From UBA3206 sp963623875 (GTDB lineage Bacteria > Bacillota_I > Bacilli_A > Acholeplasmatales > Anaeroplasmataceae), in NCBI GenBank assembly GCA_963623875.1, contig CAVFNL010000024.1:1-40567 (forward strand): a DNA stretch of 40,567 nt, read 5' to 3'. The translations under genes were made by a program, and so were the position numbers. This document shows positions 20,884-29,629 of this stretch, one piece after another. The notes under the pieces were generated by a model, which saw nothing but the letters and a program-made list of their open reading frames with translations, ran no database searches and was not told the origin of the DNA. Within the stretch, counting starts at the first letter, position 1. Each line of letters begins with the position of its first letter.

Positions 20884-22005
20884 TTATTTTCTTAATAAGA
20901 TATTTTCTTCAGTTTCAGAATCGAAGAAATGGCACTTGTTCATATCAAATACTAATTTAACCATTGAATCAAATGTTAAGTCATCACGGTGAGGAAGTGC
21001 TGCAATTACGTTAGCTTCAGAAATAGTTGTATAAACGTTAGTTTCTGCTCCTAAAAGTTCAGCCATATCAACTTTTGTTGTAATTACAGCATTTGGATAT
21101 GTTTCAAAGAAAATAGGCTCTTGTTCATCATGAATATCTTCAGGACGAATTCCTAAAATAATCTTCTTTCCAATGTAGTCTTTCTTCTTTAATTCTTCTA
21201 CCTTACCAAATGGTACTTCGATAGTATATGATCCATCTTCAGTAGTGAAGTTTCCTTTTTCATCAACTGTACCAGGGATGAAGTTCATTGGAGGTGTTCC
21301 GATGAATCCTGCAACGAATACGTTAGTTGGTTGATGATATACTTCTTTAGGTGTTCCTACTTGTTGAACTCTTCCGTCTTTCATAACAACAATTCTTGTA
21401 GCCATTGTCATAGCTTCAATTTGGTCATGTGTAACGTAGATAGTTGTTGAATTTAATCTTCTATGTAACTTTAAAATTTCTCCACGAGTTGAAGCACGAA
21501 GTTTTGCATCTAGATTTGATAATGGTTCGTCCATTAAGAATACATCTGCATCACGAACGATTGCACGTCCTAACGCAACTCTTTGTCTTTGTCCTCCAGA
21601 CAATGCTCTTGGTTTTCTTTGTAGATATTGATCTAGCCCAAGAATTGAAGATGCATTTAAAACTCTTTCACGAATTTCATCTTCATTCATACGACGAAGT
21701 CTAAGACCGAATGCCATGTTTTCATAAACAGTCATATGTGGATATAGGGCATAGCTTTGGAAAACCATCGCAATTCCACGATCCTTTGAACTTACATCGT
21801 TCATAATTTTATCATTAATATATAATTCTCCTGCAGTGATATCCTCAAGACCTGCGATCATACGAAGAGTTGTTGATTTTCCACATCCTGATGGTCCAAC
21901 GAAACAAATGAATTCTTTGTCATGGATTTCTAGGTTAAAATCAAATACAGCTTGAGTTCCGTTAGGATAAACTTTATTTATATTTCTTAAACTTAAAGTA
22001 GCCAT
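20884..22005 (-). CDS. MalK/UgpC/MsmX-type ABC transporter ATPase
   Basis: A 373-residue sugar-importer ATPase. The nucleotide-binding domain has Walker A GPSGCGKST (37-45), the Q-loop MVFQSYALYPHMTV, the signature ALSGGQRQRVALGRAI, Walker B VFLMDEPLSNLDAKLR and the switch His in YVTHDQIEAM. The last 130 residues form the TOBE/regulatory domain with LGIRPEDIH. No permease or binding-protein gene is nearby, so it probably energises several sugar importers, as MsmX does in Bacillus. AGGAGG precedes the ATG. A palindrome upstream and an adjacent PucR-type regulator suggest local control. Confidence 0.92.
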   Translation of the reverse strand: MATLSLRNINKVYPNGTQAVFDFNLEIHDKEFICFVGPSGCGKSTTLRMIAGLEDITAGELYINDKIMNDVSSKDRGIAMVFQSYALYPHMTVYENMAFGLRLRRMNEDEIRERVLNASSILGLDQYLQRKPRALSGGQRQRVALGRAIVRDADVFLMDEPLSNLDAKLRASTRGEILKLHRRLNSTTIYVTHDQIEAMTMATRIVVMKDGRVQQVGTPKEVYHQPTNVFVAGFIGTPPMNFIPGTVDEKGNFTTEDGSYTIEVPFGKVEELKKKDYIGKKIILGIRPEDIHDEQEPIFFETYPNAVITTKVDMAELLGAETNVYTTISEANVIAALPHRDDLTFDSMVKLVFDMNKCHFFDSETEENILLRK

Positions 22006-22037
22006 TTAATATTCCTCCTTTGGCAATTACTAATGAG

Positions 22038-22082
22038 ATTATACTCCGTTTTTTTCTTTTGTTCTATGTGCAATTTGCACAT
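22038..22082 (-). promoter_or_regulatory. Promoter of the MalK-type ATPase gene with a 17-bp palindromic operator
   Basis: The -10 box TATAAT (22038-22043) has no consensus -35. Instead a perfect palindrome ATGTGCAA-T-TTGCACAT fills 22066-22082, directly after the regulator's stop codon and 22 nt upstream of the -10. A weak -35 with an adjacent palindrome suits an activator site. No T-run follows, so it is not a terminator. The obvious candidate binder is the PucR/CdaR-type protein encoded next to it. Confidence 0.6.
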
Positions 22083-22646
22083 TTATTTTTTTATAAGGTG
22101 ATAAATTATAAACGCATCACAAAATTTTTTAATATCATACCCTGTCACTTTAGTAAATCTATCTAATTTATTTATCAATGTATTACGATGCATATATATT
22201 ATGTTTGCTGTCTTAGATGTATTCATATCATTTTCTATAAAAGCTTTTAGTGTTTCAATCATATTTGTATCATTATAATATGATGAAAGTACCACCTTAT
22301 CTAAATTTTCTATTTTCCCATTTAGGACAAGTTCTAAAATAAATTTATGTTCATTATAAACATTTTCTTTTAATTTTTCTTTAGAAAAATACTCTTTAAT
22401 AATATTATAATTATTTTCATTAAAATCTCTTCTAGAAATATACGCATATAGTTTGGTATCGTAATCTACTACAAGGCCTGATAATGCTTCAAATATTTCT
22501 TCACAGTTATCATATGAATGATATATAGTAATGATGTTTCCATCATCTTCTATTTCAATTTTATTTCCTAAAAAATTCCTAAAAAAATCTTTTATATCAG
22601 AAGATAAAACATTTTCGCATTTAATTAAAATATACCACTTATACAT
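22083..22646 (-). CDS. PucR/CdaR-type transcriptional regulator
   Basis: A 187-residue protein. The C-terminal 50 residues match the PucR C-terminal HTH (HTH_30): LKAFIENDMNTSKTANIIYMHRNTLINKLDRF, then GYDIKKFCDAFIIYHLI. The N-terminal 130 residues are a small alpha/beta domain without a recognisable ligand-binding family. PucR/CdaR regulators usually activate metabolite-responsive genes. It sits directly upstream of the MalK-type ATPase gene on the same strand, with a palindrome between the two, so it may control that gene. The promoter is an extended -10 (TGATATAAT at 22669-22677) and the ribosome site is AAGGAAGG. Confidence 0.82.
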   Translation of the reverse strand: MYKWYILIKCENVLSSDIKDFFRNFLGNKIEIEDDGNIITIYHSYDNCEEIFEALSGLVVDYDTKLYAYISRRDFNENNYNIIKEYFSKEKLKENVYNEHKFILELVLNGKIENLDKVVLSSYYNDTNMIETLKAFIENDMNTSKTANIIYMHRNTLINKLDRFTKVTGYDIKKFCDAFIIYHLIKK

Positions 22647-22668
22647 ATCTTACCTTCCTTTCTATTTT

Positions 22669-22677
22669 ATTATATCA
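22669..22677 (-). promoter_or_regulatory. Extended -10 promoter of the PucR-type regulator
   Basis: On the minus strand TGATATAAT, a TGn extended -10, predicts a leader of about 18 nt that starts near the AAGGAAGG ribosome site. Confidence 0.5.
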
Positions 22678-22685
22678 TTATTTAA

Positions 22686-22716
22686 ATAAAAAAATCCTTT
22701 ATTTAAAAAAGATTTT
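22686..22716 (-). terminator. Intrinsic terminator of the suf operon
   Basis: On the minus strand AATCTTTT and AAAGGATT pair over 8 bp (22693-22700 with 22707-22714, one G-U), followed by a run of T. It lies about 40 nt after the sufB stop codon. Confidence 0.75.
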
Positions 22717-22755
22717 TTTATCATTTGTAAAACAAAAATATTAAAAATTTATTTT

Positions 22756-24165
22756 TTATCCTATAGAGCCTTCCATATTGAGTTTAATTAACCTATTTAG
22801 CTCTACTGCATATTCCATCGGAAGTTCCTTTGAGAATGGTTCAATAAATCCCATTACAATCATTTGAGTAGCTTCCTCTTCGGTAAGCCCTCTAGACATT
22901 AAATAAAACAATTGTTCTTCATTAACCTTAGATACACTAGCTTCATGTTCAATATACATATCACTATTAGCTCCTGCATTTGTAGGAATAGTATCTGATT
23001 TTGATTTGTTATCAAGGATTAATGTATCACATTCAACATGTGATTTAGCACCTTTTGCAAGAGGTCCTGATGTAACAAGTCCACGATAGTTTACAACACC
23101 ACCATTTTTACATACAGATTTTGAAATGATTTTTGATGTTGAATTTTCACCTAAATGAATCATTTTAGCCCCTGTATCTTGAATTTGTTCTTTTTGACCT
23201 GCAAATGCTATAGATACCATAGTACCTTTAGATCCTACACCTTTTAAAATGCATGCAGGGTATTTCATGTTTAATCCTGCACCAACATTTCCATCAATCC
23301 AATCCATTTCACCATAATCATCAACCAATGCACGTTTTGTTACAAGGTTTACAATATTTGTAGCCCAGTTTTGAACTGTTGAATATCTAGCTTTAGCATT
23401 CTTACCAACATAAATTTCAACAACAGCCGCATGCAAAGAATCTTTTGAATATTGAGGAGCAGTACATCCTTCAACATAATGAATAGAAGCATCATCATCT
23501 ACAATAATTAACGTACGTTCAAATTGCCCCATACGTTCAGAATTAATTCTAAAGTATGACTGAACAGGCTTTTCTACATGCACACCTTTAGGTACATATA
23601 TAAATGAACCACCTGACCATACTGCACTATTTAGAGCCGCATATTTATTATCAGTTACTGGAACTACTTTTCCTATGTATTTTTTTACAAGATCAGGATA
23701 TAGCCTTAATGCTGTGTCAGTATCGCAAAATATTACACCTAAATCTTCTAATTCTTTTAAATTCTTATGATATACAACCTCAGATTCAAATTGATTAGAA
23801 GCTCCTGCAAAGTATTTCCTTTCAGATTCAGGCACTCCTAGTTTATCAAAAGTTTCTTTTATCTCTTTTGGTACATTATCCCAATCTGATTCTGCTCCAC
23901 CTTTTGTCGATTTAATATAATATGTATATTCATCAAACATAATCCCTGATAAGTCAGGGCCCCATGTTGGATTTTTTAATTTCTTAAAAGCTTCATAAGC
24001 TTTAAGCCTAAATTCTAGCATCCATGATGGTTCTTTTTTAGCATTTGATATAAATCTTACTGTTTCTTCACTAAGCCCTTTACCAGATGTTATAACTGAT
24101 TTTGTCTCAGTTTTAAAACCATATTTATATTCACCAACTAATTCAGTTTCTTTATTATCATCCAT
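22756..24165 (-). CDS. sufB: Fe-S cluster assembly scaffold SufB
   Basis: A 469-residue scaffold subunit of the SufBCD complex. It shows the family blocks DLSGIMFDEYTYYIK, NKYAALNSAVWSGGSFIYVPKGVHVEKPVQSYFRIN, EGCTAPQYSKDSLHAAVVE and the C-terminal EASVSKVNEEQLFYLMSRGLTEEEA. It contains the conserved cysteines of the beta-helix and the metal-binding EHEASVSKV. It assembles nascent clusters with SufC and SufD. Its ATG overlaps the sufU stop (TAATG), and it is the last gene of the operon. Confidence 0.97.
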   Translation of the reverse strand: MDDNKETELVGEYKYGFKTETKSVITSGKGLSEETVRFISNAKKEPSWMLEFRLKAYEAFKKLKNPTWGPDLSGIMFDEYTYYIKSTKGGAESDWDNVPKEIKETFDKLGVPESERKYFAGASNQFESEVVYHKNLKELEDLGVIFCDTDTALRLYPDLVKKYIGKVVPVTDNKYAALNSAVWSGGSFIYVPKGVHVEKPVQSYFRINSERMGQFERTLIIVDDDASIHYVEGCTAPQYSKDSLHAAVVEIYVGKNAKARYSTVQNWATNIVNLVTKRALVDDYGEMDWIDGNVGAGLNMKYPACILKGVGSKGTMVSIAFAGQKEQIQDTGAKMIHLGENSTSKIISKSVCKNGGVVNYRGLVTSGPLAKGAKSHVECDTLILDNKSKSDTIPTNAGANSDMYIEHEASVSKVNEEQLFYLMSRGLTEEEATQMIVMGFIEPFSKELPMEYAVELNRLIKLNMEGSIG

Positions 24166-24614
24166 TATTTTTCATCTCCCTCATTTAAAGCTTTTTCTAT
24201 AGCTTTCCATGAAAGCGTCGCACATTTTATACGTGCTGGAAATTGAGAAACACCTGTATAAGCAATAGCTTCTCCTAATGCTTCTTCTTCCTCTTCTGAA
24301 ATAGGATTTGATTGTATCATTTGATAGAATGATGATATTATTTTTTTAGCATCTTCTATTGTTTTACCTTTTAATGTTTCACTCATTACAGAAGCTGATG
24401 AGCAGCAAATTGAACAACCATGTCCATCTTGTCTTACATCAACTATAACACCATTTTCCACTTTAACTTCAACATTCATATCATCACCACACGAAGGGTT
24501 GTTCATATGAATTGGTGTGTACCCTACTTGATGTAGTAAACCTTTATTATGTGGATTTTTATAATTATCCATGATTACATCTCTATAAAGTTGTTCGATA
24601 TCATGACTTGGCAT
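24165..24614 (-). CDS. sufU: Zinc-dependent sulfurtransferase SufU
   Basis: A 149-residue IscU-like protein of the Gram-positive SufU type. Zinc and sulfur ligands are C42 and D44 (PSCGDD), C67 (GHGCSICCSSAS) and C131 (RIKCATLSW). The insertion between the second and third Cys that marks SufU is present. SufU accepts persulfide sulfur from SufS and passes it to SufB. GGAGG lies before the ATG. It is placed between sufS and sufB, the standard order in Firmicutes. Confidence 0.96.
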   Translation of the reverse strand: MPSHDIEQLYRDVIMDNYKNPHNKGLLHQVGYTPIHMNNPSCGDDMNVEVKVENGVIVDVRQDGHGCSICCSSASVMSETLKGKTIEDAKKIISSFYQMIQSNPISEEEEEALGEAIAYTGVSQFPARIKCATLSWKAIEKALNEGDEK

Positions 24615-24628
24615 ATTATTTCCTCCAA

Positions 24629-25837
24629 TTAAAATTGCTTAAAGAAATCCCTAGCTTCCTTAACGCTATTTACTAAATTATAAACATCATCTAATGTATT
24701 ATACATATAAAATGATGCACGAGTTGTTGATATTTGATGTAGCCATCTTGTGATAAGTTGAGCACAATGATGTCCTGCACGTATACATACACCATTTTTA
24801 TCATAAACAGAAGCAGCATCATGTGGATGTACTCCTTTTATATTAAATGCTACAACACCTGTTTCAGCACCCATATTATATACTTCTACATCTTCAAGTT
24901 CACTAAGCATTTTTCTACATGTATCCGCAAGCATTTTTTCATGTGCTGCGACTTCATCTAAATTTATTGATTCTAAGAAATCTACCGCAGTTCCAAGTCC
25001 TATAACTGACGCAATTATTGGTGTTCCTGTTTCAAACTTATAAGGAACTGCTTTGTATGTTTGGCTATCTTTATATACTTCATCAGCCATATCTCCACCA
25101 AATTCAATAGGATCCATCTTATCTAGTATTTCGTATTTACCATAAAGAACTCCAACGCCTGATGGACCACACATCTTATGTCCGCTAAATGACAAGAAAT
25201 CACAATCTAAATCTTTAACATCAATTTTCATATGGGGAACTGCTTGTGCACCGTCAACTGATACAACAATACCTCTTTCGTGACATATTTTTATTATTTC
25301 TTTTATTGGGGTAATATATCCCATGACATTTGATACATATGTTAAAGCTACTACTTTAGTTTTATCTGTTAAAACACTTATAAAGTTTTCAACAGTAATT
25401 CTTCCTTCACTATTTAGAGGAATGTATTTTAAGGTTGCGCCTTTCACCTTACATACATTAAACCAAGGCATGTGTGATGAATGATGTTCAAGTTCAGAAG
25501 TTATAACTTCATCGCCTTCATTAATATATTTCATTCCATAACTAGATGCGACAAGATTTAACGATGCGGAAGCTCCTCTTGTAAATACTATTTCTTCCTC
25601 TTTTGCATTTAAAAATCTAGCAACCTTTCCTCTTGCGGCTTCATATAAGTCAGTTGCTTTATAAGATAAGTCATATACACCTCTATGAACATTTACTCCA
25701 AGATGTGTATAGTAATCTGTAATAGCATCAATTACAACCTTTGGTTTTAAAGCTGAAGCTGCGCTATCTAGGTAACTAAGATTTTTATTTTCTTCTAATA
25801 CTGGAAAATATGTTTTAATTTTAGATACTTCTAACAT
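24629..25837 (-). CDS. sufS: Cysteine desulfurase SufS
   Basis: A 402-residue PLP enzyme of class II desulfurases. PLP lysine K221 lies in SFSGHKMCGPSG, the PLP-phosphate and ring contacts in ELEHHSSHMPW and VDGAQAVPHM, and the persulfide-forming C358 in RAGHHCAQ. It releases sulfur from cysteine for SufU and possibly for ThiI. The start lies inside the end of sufD (7-nt overlap) with a strong AGGAGG site. Of normal length, with no missing residues noted. Confidence 0.97.
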   Translation of the reverse strand: MLEVSKIKTYFPVLEENKNLSYLDSAASALKPKVVIDAITDYYTHLGVNVHRGVYDLSYKATDLYEAARGKVARFLNAKEEEIVFTRGASASLNLVASSYGMKYINEGDEVITSELEHHSSHMPWFNVCKVKGATLKYIPLNSEGRITVENFISVLTDKTKVVALTYVSNVMGYITPIKEIIKICHERGIVVSVDGAQAVPHMKIDVKDLDCDFLSFSGHKMCGPSGVGVLYGKYEILDKMDPIEFGGDMADEVYKDSQTYKAVPYKFETGTPIIASVIGLGTAVDFLESINLDEVAAHEKMLADTCRKMLSELEDVEVYNMGAETGVVAFNIKGVHPHDAASVYDKNGVCIRAGHHCAQLITRWLHQISTTRASFYMYNTLDDVYNLVNSVKEARDFFKQF

Positions 25838-26607
25838 TCTTTCCCCTCCTCAAGTAAGGCTTCGATTTGACGTGATGTTTCATTTTTCTTATTCTCATCT
25901 ACATTAGCTAAAAATGGTGCTATAAGACCATTTAAAATAAGCATGAATGCTTCTTTTTTAGGAATTCCACGGCTCATTAAATAAAACAATTGTTCTTCAC
26001 TCATTTTTCCAATAGATGCGCCGTGATAAGCACTAACATTGTAGTTATCAATTAAAAGAATAGGACGTTCTGTGATTTTAGCATTATCACCAATTATAAT
26101 TCCTTTTGATAATTGTCTACAATCATTTCCTTCACAACCTTTTACAACCTCACCAGTCGTGTCAAATAATATATCGGCGTTTTCAATCGCAACACCTATA
26201 TTATATATTCTTGAATGCCCATTCAATGAATTATGAAATACATGTGATTTCATAAGTTGATTTCCATTGCAAATAATCGCAAGATTATTCATATCAAAAC
26301 TTGCGTTATCACCATCTAAGAAAATTTCTGAATTATCTTTTAAAACCGAAAGGTTAATTGTGTTCATTTTCATTTCAGCATATTTTTTTAGAGATATTTT
26401 TCTTACTATATTTAAGGATGTAAGGTTTACAACATCATAAGAAACATGTGCATAAACTCCTACATTAAGGCTAATATTGGAATTAAAGGTATCGTACTCA
26501 TATATTTTAACGTGTGTATTTTCTGATACGTTTATAATATAATTAGTATTCGTGCTATCAAGCACTAATGTTTCATTATCTTTAGGATTTAAAGTAATTG
26601 TGTTCAT
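25831..26607 (-). CDS. sufD: Fe-S assembly protein SufD, unusually short
   Basis: A 258-residue protein in the sufD position. It ends in the typical SufB/SufD tail (ITERPILLIDNYNVSAYHGASIGKMSEEQLFYLMSRGIPKKEA), with the conserved His of SufD in AYHGAS. The preceding region is beta-helix-like. SufD is normally about 400-450 residues, so the N-terminal helical domain is missing and the beta-helix shortened. The ATG overlaps the sufC stop (TAATG) and the frame is intact, so this looks like a natural short form and not a broken gene. It should pair with SufB to form the cluster assembly interface. Confidence 0.9.
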   Translation of the reverse strand: MNTITLNPKDNETLVLDSTNTNYIINVSENTHVKIYEYDTFNSNISLNVGVYAHVSYDVVNLTSLNIVRKISLKKYAEMKMNTINLSVLKDNSEIFLDGDNASFDMNNLAIICNGNQLMKSHVFHNSLNGHSRIYNIGVAIENADILFDTTGEVVKGCEGNDCRQLSKGIIIGDNAKITERPILLIDNYNVSAYHGASIGKMSEEQLFYLMSRGIPKKEAFMLILNGLIAPFLANVDENKKNETSRQIEALLEEGKEC

Positions 26608-27431
26608 TATTGTTTATTAGAAAAAGCACAGCTTCCAAGCATTGCGTGTGTTCTTTCTGTTTCCTTCTTTTCGATTTCAATTCCTAATTCCTTTTTAACC
26701 CAATCATAACCTTCATTATCGATTTTTTCGATAAGTTCATTTCCGCCATTTTTAACAATTCTACCATTAATCATAACATGAACATGTGTAGGTTTTATAT
26801 AATCTAAAAGTCTTTTGTAATGAGTAATTAAAAGTACTCCCATATTTTCTCCTACAAGATTATATACATTTTCTCCTACTATTCTTAAGGCATCTACATC
26901 AAGTCCAGAATCTATCTCATCAAGTAGTGCAAAAGATGGTTTTAACATTTTTAATTGTAAAACCTCATTACGTTTCTTTTCTCCACCACTAAATCCTTCA
27001 TTTAAAAATCTATGTGCTAATCCTTCAGGCATAGACAAATCCTTACATGCTTTATCATATTCTTTAATAAAACTAAAAAGGGATACATCTTTACCACTTA
27101 CAGCCTTCATTGCGGCTCTTACAAAATCACTATTTGTAACTCCAGGCACTTCTGCTGGATTTTGATATGCTAAAAATAATCCTAGACGCGCTCTTTCATC
27201 AACGCTCATTTGATTAATATTTACTCCATCAACTAGTATTTCACCTGCAGTTACTATATATTTAGTATTTCCCATAATAGTATTTACAAGTGTTGATTTA
27301 CCTGTACCATTAGGTCCCATAATTGCATGAACTTCACCTGTATGCATTGTAAGGCTAAATCCTTTTAATATTTCCATTCCAGTATCTTTAGTTTTGGTAT
27401 ATAAATTCTTAATTTCTATTGTTTTGGCCAT
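26607..27431 (-). CDS. sufC: Fe-S assembly ATPase SufC
   Basis: A 274-residue ABC-type ATPase. Walker A is GPNGTGKST (39-47), the Q-loop AYQNPAEVPG (88-97), the SufC-type signature FSGGEKKRNE (147-156) and Walker B FALLDEIDSGLD (167-178); the switch His lies in LLITHYKRLL. It drives structural change of SufB-SufD during cluster assembly. The open frame begins at 27473, but GGAG 8 nt before the ATG at 27431 and the TATAAT at 27463-27468 exclude the longer start. First gene of sufCDSUB. The C-terminus extends about 20 residues beyond the family norm. Confidence 0.97.
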   Translation of the reverse strand: MAKTIEIKNLYTKTKDTGMEILKGFSLTMHTGEVHAIMGPNGTGKSTLVNTIMGNTKYIVTAGEILVDGVNINQMSVDERARLGLFLAYQNPAEVPGVTNSDFVRAAMKAVSGKDVSLFSFIKEYDKACKDLSMPEGLAHRFLNEGFSGGEKKRNEVLQLKMLKPSFALLDEIDSGLDVDALRIVGENVYNLVGENMGVLLITHYKRLLDYIKPTHVHVMINGRIVKNGGNELIEKIDNEGYDWVKKELGIEIEKKETERTHAMLGSCAFSNKQ

Positions 27432-27462
27432 TTTTACCACTCCTATTAATAAATACTTACGT

Positions 27463-27492
27463 ATTATACACAATATAAAGATTTATTGTCAA
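27463..27492 (-). promoter_or_regulatory. suf operon promoter
   Basis: On the minus strand TTGACA (27487-27492), an 18-nt spacer and TATAAT (27463-27468) lie about 30 nt before the sufC start. I see no clear operator for an iron or Fe-S regulator. Confidence 0.75.
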
Positions 27493-27507
27493 ACAAAACG
27501 CTCATAT

Positions 27508-27543
27508 AGATAAAAATAGAATCAATTTTAGTCTGATTCTATT
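27508..27543 (-). terminator. Intrinsic terminator of the mgtC-nfo-vanZ operon
   Basis: On the minus strand AATAGAATC and GATTCTATT pair over 9 bp (27515-27523 with 27535-27543), followed by T-rich sequence. The 5' arm includes the stop codon of the VanZ-like gene. Confidence 0.82.
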
Positions 27544-28000
27544 TCTTTTTCTTATGTATTAAATAAAATATAACAATAACAGATGATCCTAAAATAAAGC
27601 CCGAAAAATCAATTATGACATCTTTAAAACTTGCGTTTCTTCCTACGGTGTTTCCTTCAAACAAAAATTCAGACGCAAACGCAAATATAAATCCTACACA
27701 ATAATGTATTGCAATCATTATTTTATACGGATTAAATGTTAAATAAAATATTATAGATATTATTCCTAGTATTAAAAAATAAGTAAAATGGCCAATTAAT
27801 TTTCTAATTAGGGTTATATATCCATCAGTCATTTTAATATCAATACCAACATGTCCCAATACATTTTTGATGAATTTTGCGACCTTATAACTAGAACTGC
27901 TAGAATCATCACCTGTTTCAAAACATTTATATGTAAAGAACAAAATTAATAAGATATAAATAATTCCAAATACAATTCTTTTAATATATCTTTTATTCAT
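27539..28000 (-). CDS. VanZ-like membrane protein
   Basis: A 153-residue protein with four hydrophobic segments (about 9-24, 68-87, 92-112 and 130-147). It contains the VanZ-family signatures IRKLIGHFTYFLILG and EFLFEGNTVGRNASFKDVIIDFSGFILG. VanZ proteins give low-level teicoplanin tolerance in enterococci; most chromosomal homologues have no known role. The start overlaps the end of nfo by 8 nt, so it is co-translated. No van resistance genes are nearby, so a resistance role is not implied. Confidence 0.85.
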   Translation of the reverse strand: MNKRYIKRIVFGIIYILLILFFTYKCFETGDDSSSSSYKVAKFIKNVLGHVGIDIKMTDGYITLIRKLIGHFTYFLILGIISIIFYLTFNPYKIMIAIHYCVGFIFAFASEFLFEGNTVGRNASFKDVIIDFSGFILGSSVIVIFYLIHKKKK

Positions 28001-28829
28001 TTCTTAAACTCTTTAAAAATGATATTTCTTCCATGTATTCATCTTCATTTGTGTGAGGTGTTTCAAGGCACATTGGAATACCATCAAATCTTTTATCGTT
28101 AACTATTCTTTTAAAAACATCAATTCCAATAAATCCTTTACCAATGATCTCATGACGATCTTTATGAGAGCCAAGTGGATTTTTACTATCATTTAGATGC
28201 ATGGCCTTAAGCTTATTTAGGCCTATAATGGCATCAAATTCATTAAATACTTCATCATATTTGTTAAACAAATCATATCCTGCGTCCCACACATGACACG
28301 TATCAAGACAAACACCAATATTATCTTTATATTTAACTCCGTCCATTATTTGTTTTAGTTCACTAAAATTTGAGCCGATTTCGCTACCTTTACCAGCCAT
28401 TGTTTCAAGAAGTATTGTAGTCTTCATTCCTTCATACATCACTTCATTTAGGATATCTATAGTCTCTTTAATTCCTATTTCAACACCTTGTCCAACATGC
28501 GAACCTGGATGAAAATTATATAGTGAATTAGGAAATAATTCTAAAAGTTCTATATCTTCTTTAAATACTTGTTTTGCGAATTCTCTTACTTCTTCTTTAG
28601 AACTACTTGGATTTAGCGTATATGGTGCATGACATATTAATTGCCCAAATCCATTGTCATTAGCATATTCTTTAAAACCATTTATATCTTCTATATCAAT
28701 TTCTTTTCTAGCCCCACCCCTTGGGTTTCTTGAAAAATATTGATACGTATTACCACCATTTTTAGTAGTTTTCTTTGCAGCTTCTAAAAAACCTTTAGAA
28801 ATTGATAAATGTGAACCAATGTATTTCAT
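27993..28829 (-). CDS. nfo: Endonuclease IV (AP endonuclease)
   Basis: A 278-residue TIM-barrel metallo-endonuclease of base excision repair, cleaving 5' to abasic sites. Metal ligands and signatures: IGSHLSISKGF at the start, NFHPGSHVGQG, ILLETMAGKGSEIG, VCLDTCHVWDAGYD, HLNDSKNPLGSHKDRHEIIGKG and the final LETPH. All nine metal-binding positions seem to be kept. It overlaps the mgtC-like stop by 1 nt and the vanZ-like start by 8 nt, so the three genes form an operon. Confidence 0.96.
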   Translation of the reverse strand: MKYIGSHLSISKGFLEAAKKTTKNGGNTYQYFSRNPRGGARKEIDIEDINGFKEYANDNGFGQLICHAPYTLNPSSSKEEVREFAKQVFKEDIELLELFPNSLYNFHPGSHVGQGVEIGIKETIDILNEVMYEGMKTTILLETMAGKGSEIGSNFSELKQIMDGVKYKDNIGVCLDTCHVWDAGYDLFNKYDEVFNEFDAIIGLNKLKAMHLNDSKNPLGSHKDRHEIIGKGFIGIDVFKRIVNDKRFDGIPMCLETPHTNEDEYMEEISFLKSLRNE

Positions 28830-29539
28830 TATATAACCTCCGCAAAATGAACGAAATCAAAATCATTTATATATTTAACTACATCTTTTGATTTTAATTT
28901 AGTATGATTTACATATATTGTAAGTGTATAAACAGAAAGTCCTGTTTGAGCATAAGCCATATCATATGTTATTGAATTAATAATCAACCCTTTTTCTCTA
29001 AGGTTATCTATTAACGTTTTTAAAACAGGTCTTGAATCAAGTTCAACATGAATGTCAAATTCTTTTGAATTTCTTTGTAATTTTCTTTCAAGATAAGGAA
29101 ATACACTTAACGTAAATAAAATTGCTATAAAAGATATTAAAGCAACACTATAAAAAGTTGCGCCAATCGCAATACCAAGAGCACAAGTTGCCCACAAAGC
29201 TGCGGCAGCCGTAAGTCCTCTTACTTGCGAACGTGTTGTAACAAGTATAGTTCCAGCCCCTAAAAATCCTACCCCTGTTATTACACCTGCAGCTAAGCGG
29301 ACAGAATCTGACGAATCAGATAGCGATGAATTAATCATCATACAAACCGTACTACCAAGGCAAACTAAAACATATGTCCTAAAACCAGCAACGTGGTGTT
29401 TTGTACATCTTTCCGCTCCAATTCCTCCACCCAAGATTGTCGCAAGTAATATTTTAAAAATAATTCCATATATATTTGATGGATCATAGCACCAGCTACC
29501 CATTATTTTAGCTAGCGGATCTAAAGCTTGTAAAATCAT
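28829..29539 (-). CDS. MgtC/SapB family membrane protein
   Basis: A 236-residue protein. The N-terminal MgtC domain (about 20-150) has four to five transmembrane segments, with LGGGIGAERCTKHHVAGFRTYVLVCLG and AAGVITGVGFLGAGTILVT, then VRGLTAAAALWATCALGIAIG. The C-terminal 80 residues are a soluble ACT-like domain. MgtC in pathogens supports growth in low magnesium and inhibits F-type ATP synthase; chromosomal homologues in commensals are poorly understood. The ribosome site GAAGG suits the ATG. First gene of a three-gene operon with nfo and vanZ-like. Confidence 0.9.
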   Translation of the reverse strand: MILQALDPLAKIMGSWCYDPSNIYGIIFKILLATILGGGIGAERCTKHHVAGFRTYVLVCLGSTVCMMINSSLSDSSDSVRLAAGVITGVGFLGAGTILVTTRSQVRGLTAAAALWATCALGIAIGATFYSVALISFIAILFTLSVFPYLERKLQRNSKEFDIHVELDSRPVLKTLIDNLREKGLIINSITYDMAYAQTGLSVYTLTIYVNHTKLKSKDVVKYINDFDFVHFAEVI

Positions 29540-29583
29540 AAAAACACCTTCTCTTTTCAGCTATTATACTATAATTTTACCAT

Positions 29584-29611
29584 AAAAAAGAGTACCTCGC
29601 AAAAGGTACTC
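29584..29611 (-). terminator. Intrinsic terminator of the PFOR gene
   Basis: On the minus strand GAGTACC-(8 nt)-GGTACTC forms a 7-bp stem, followed by six T. Confidence 0.88.
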
Positions 29612-29629
29612 AATTTTTATTATTATTTA

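Noticed and set aside
27539..28000. VanZ-like gene as a glycopeptide resistance determinant
   Set aside because: It stands in an operon with endonuclease IV and an MgtC-like protein, with no van genes nearby. Isolated VanZ-like proteins are common and not evidence of resistance.
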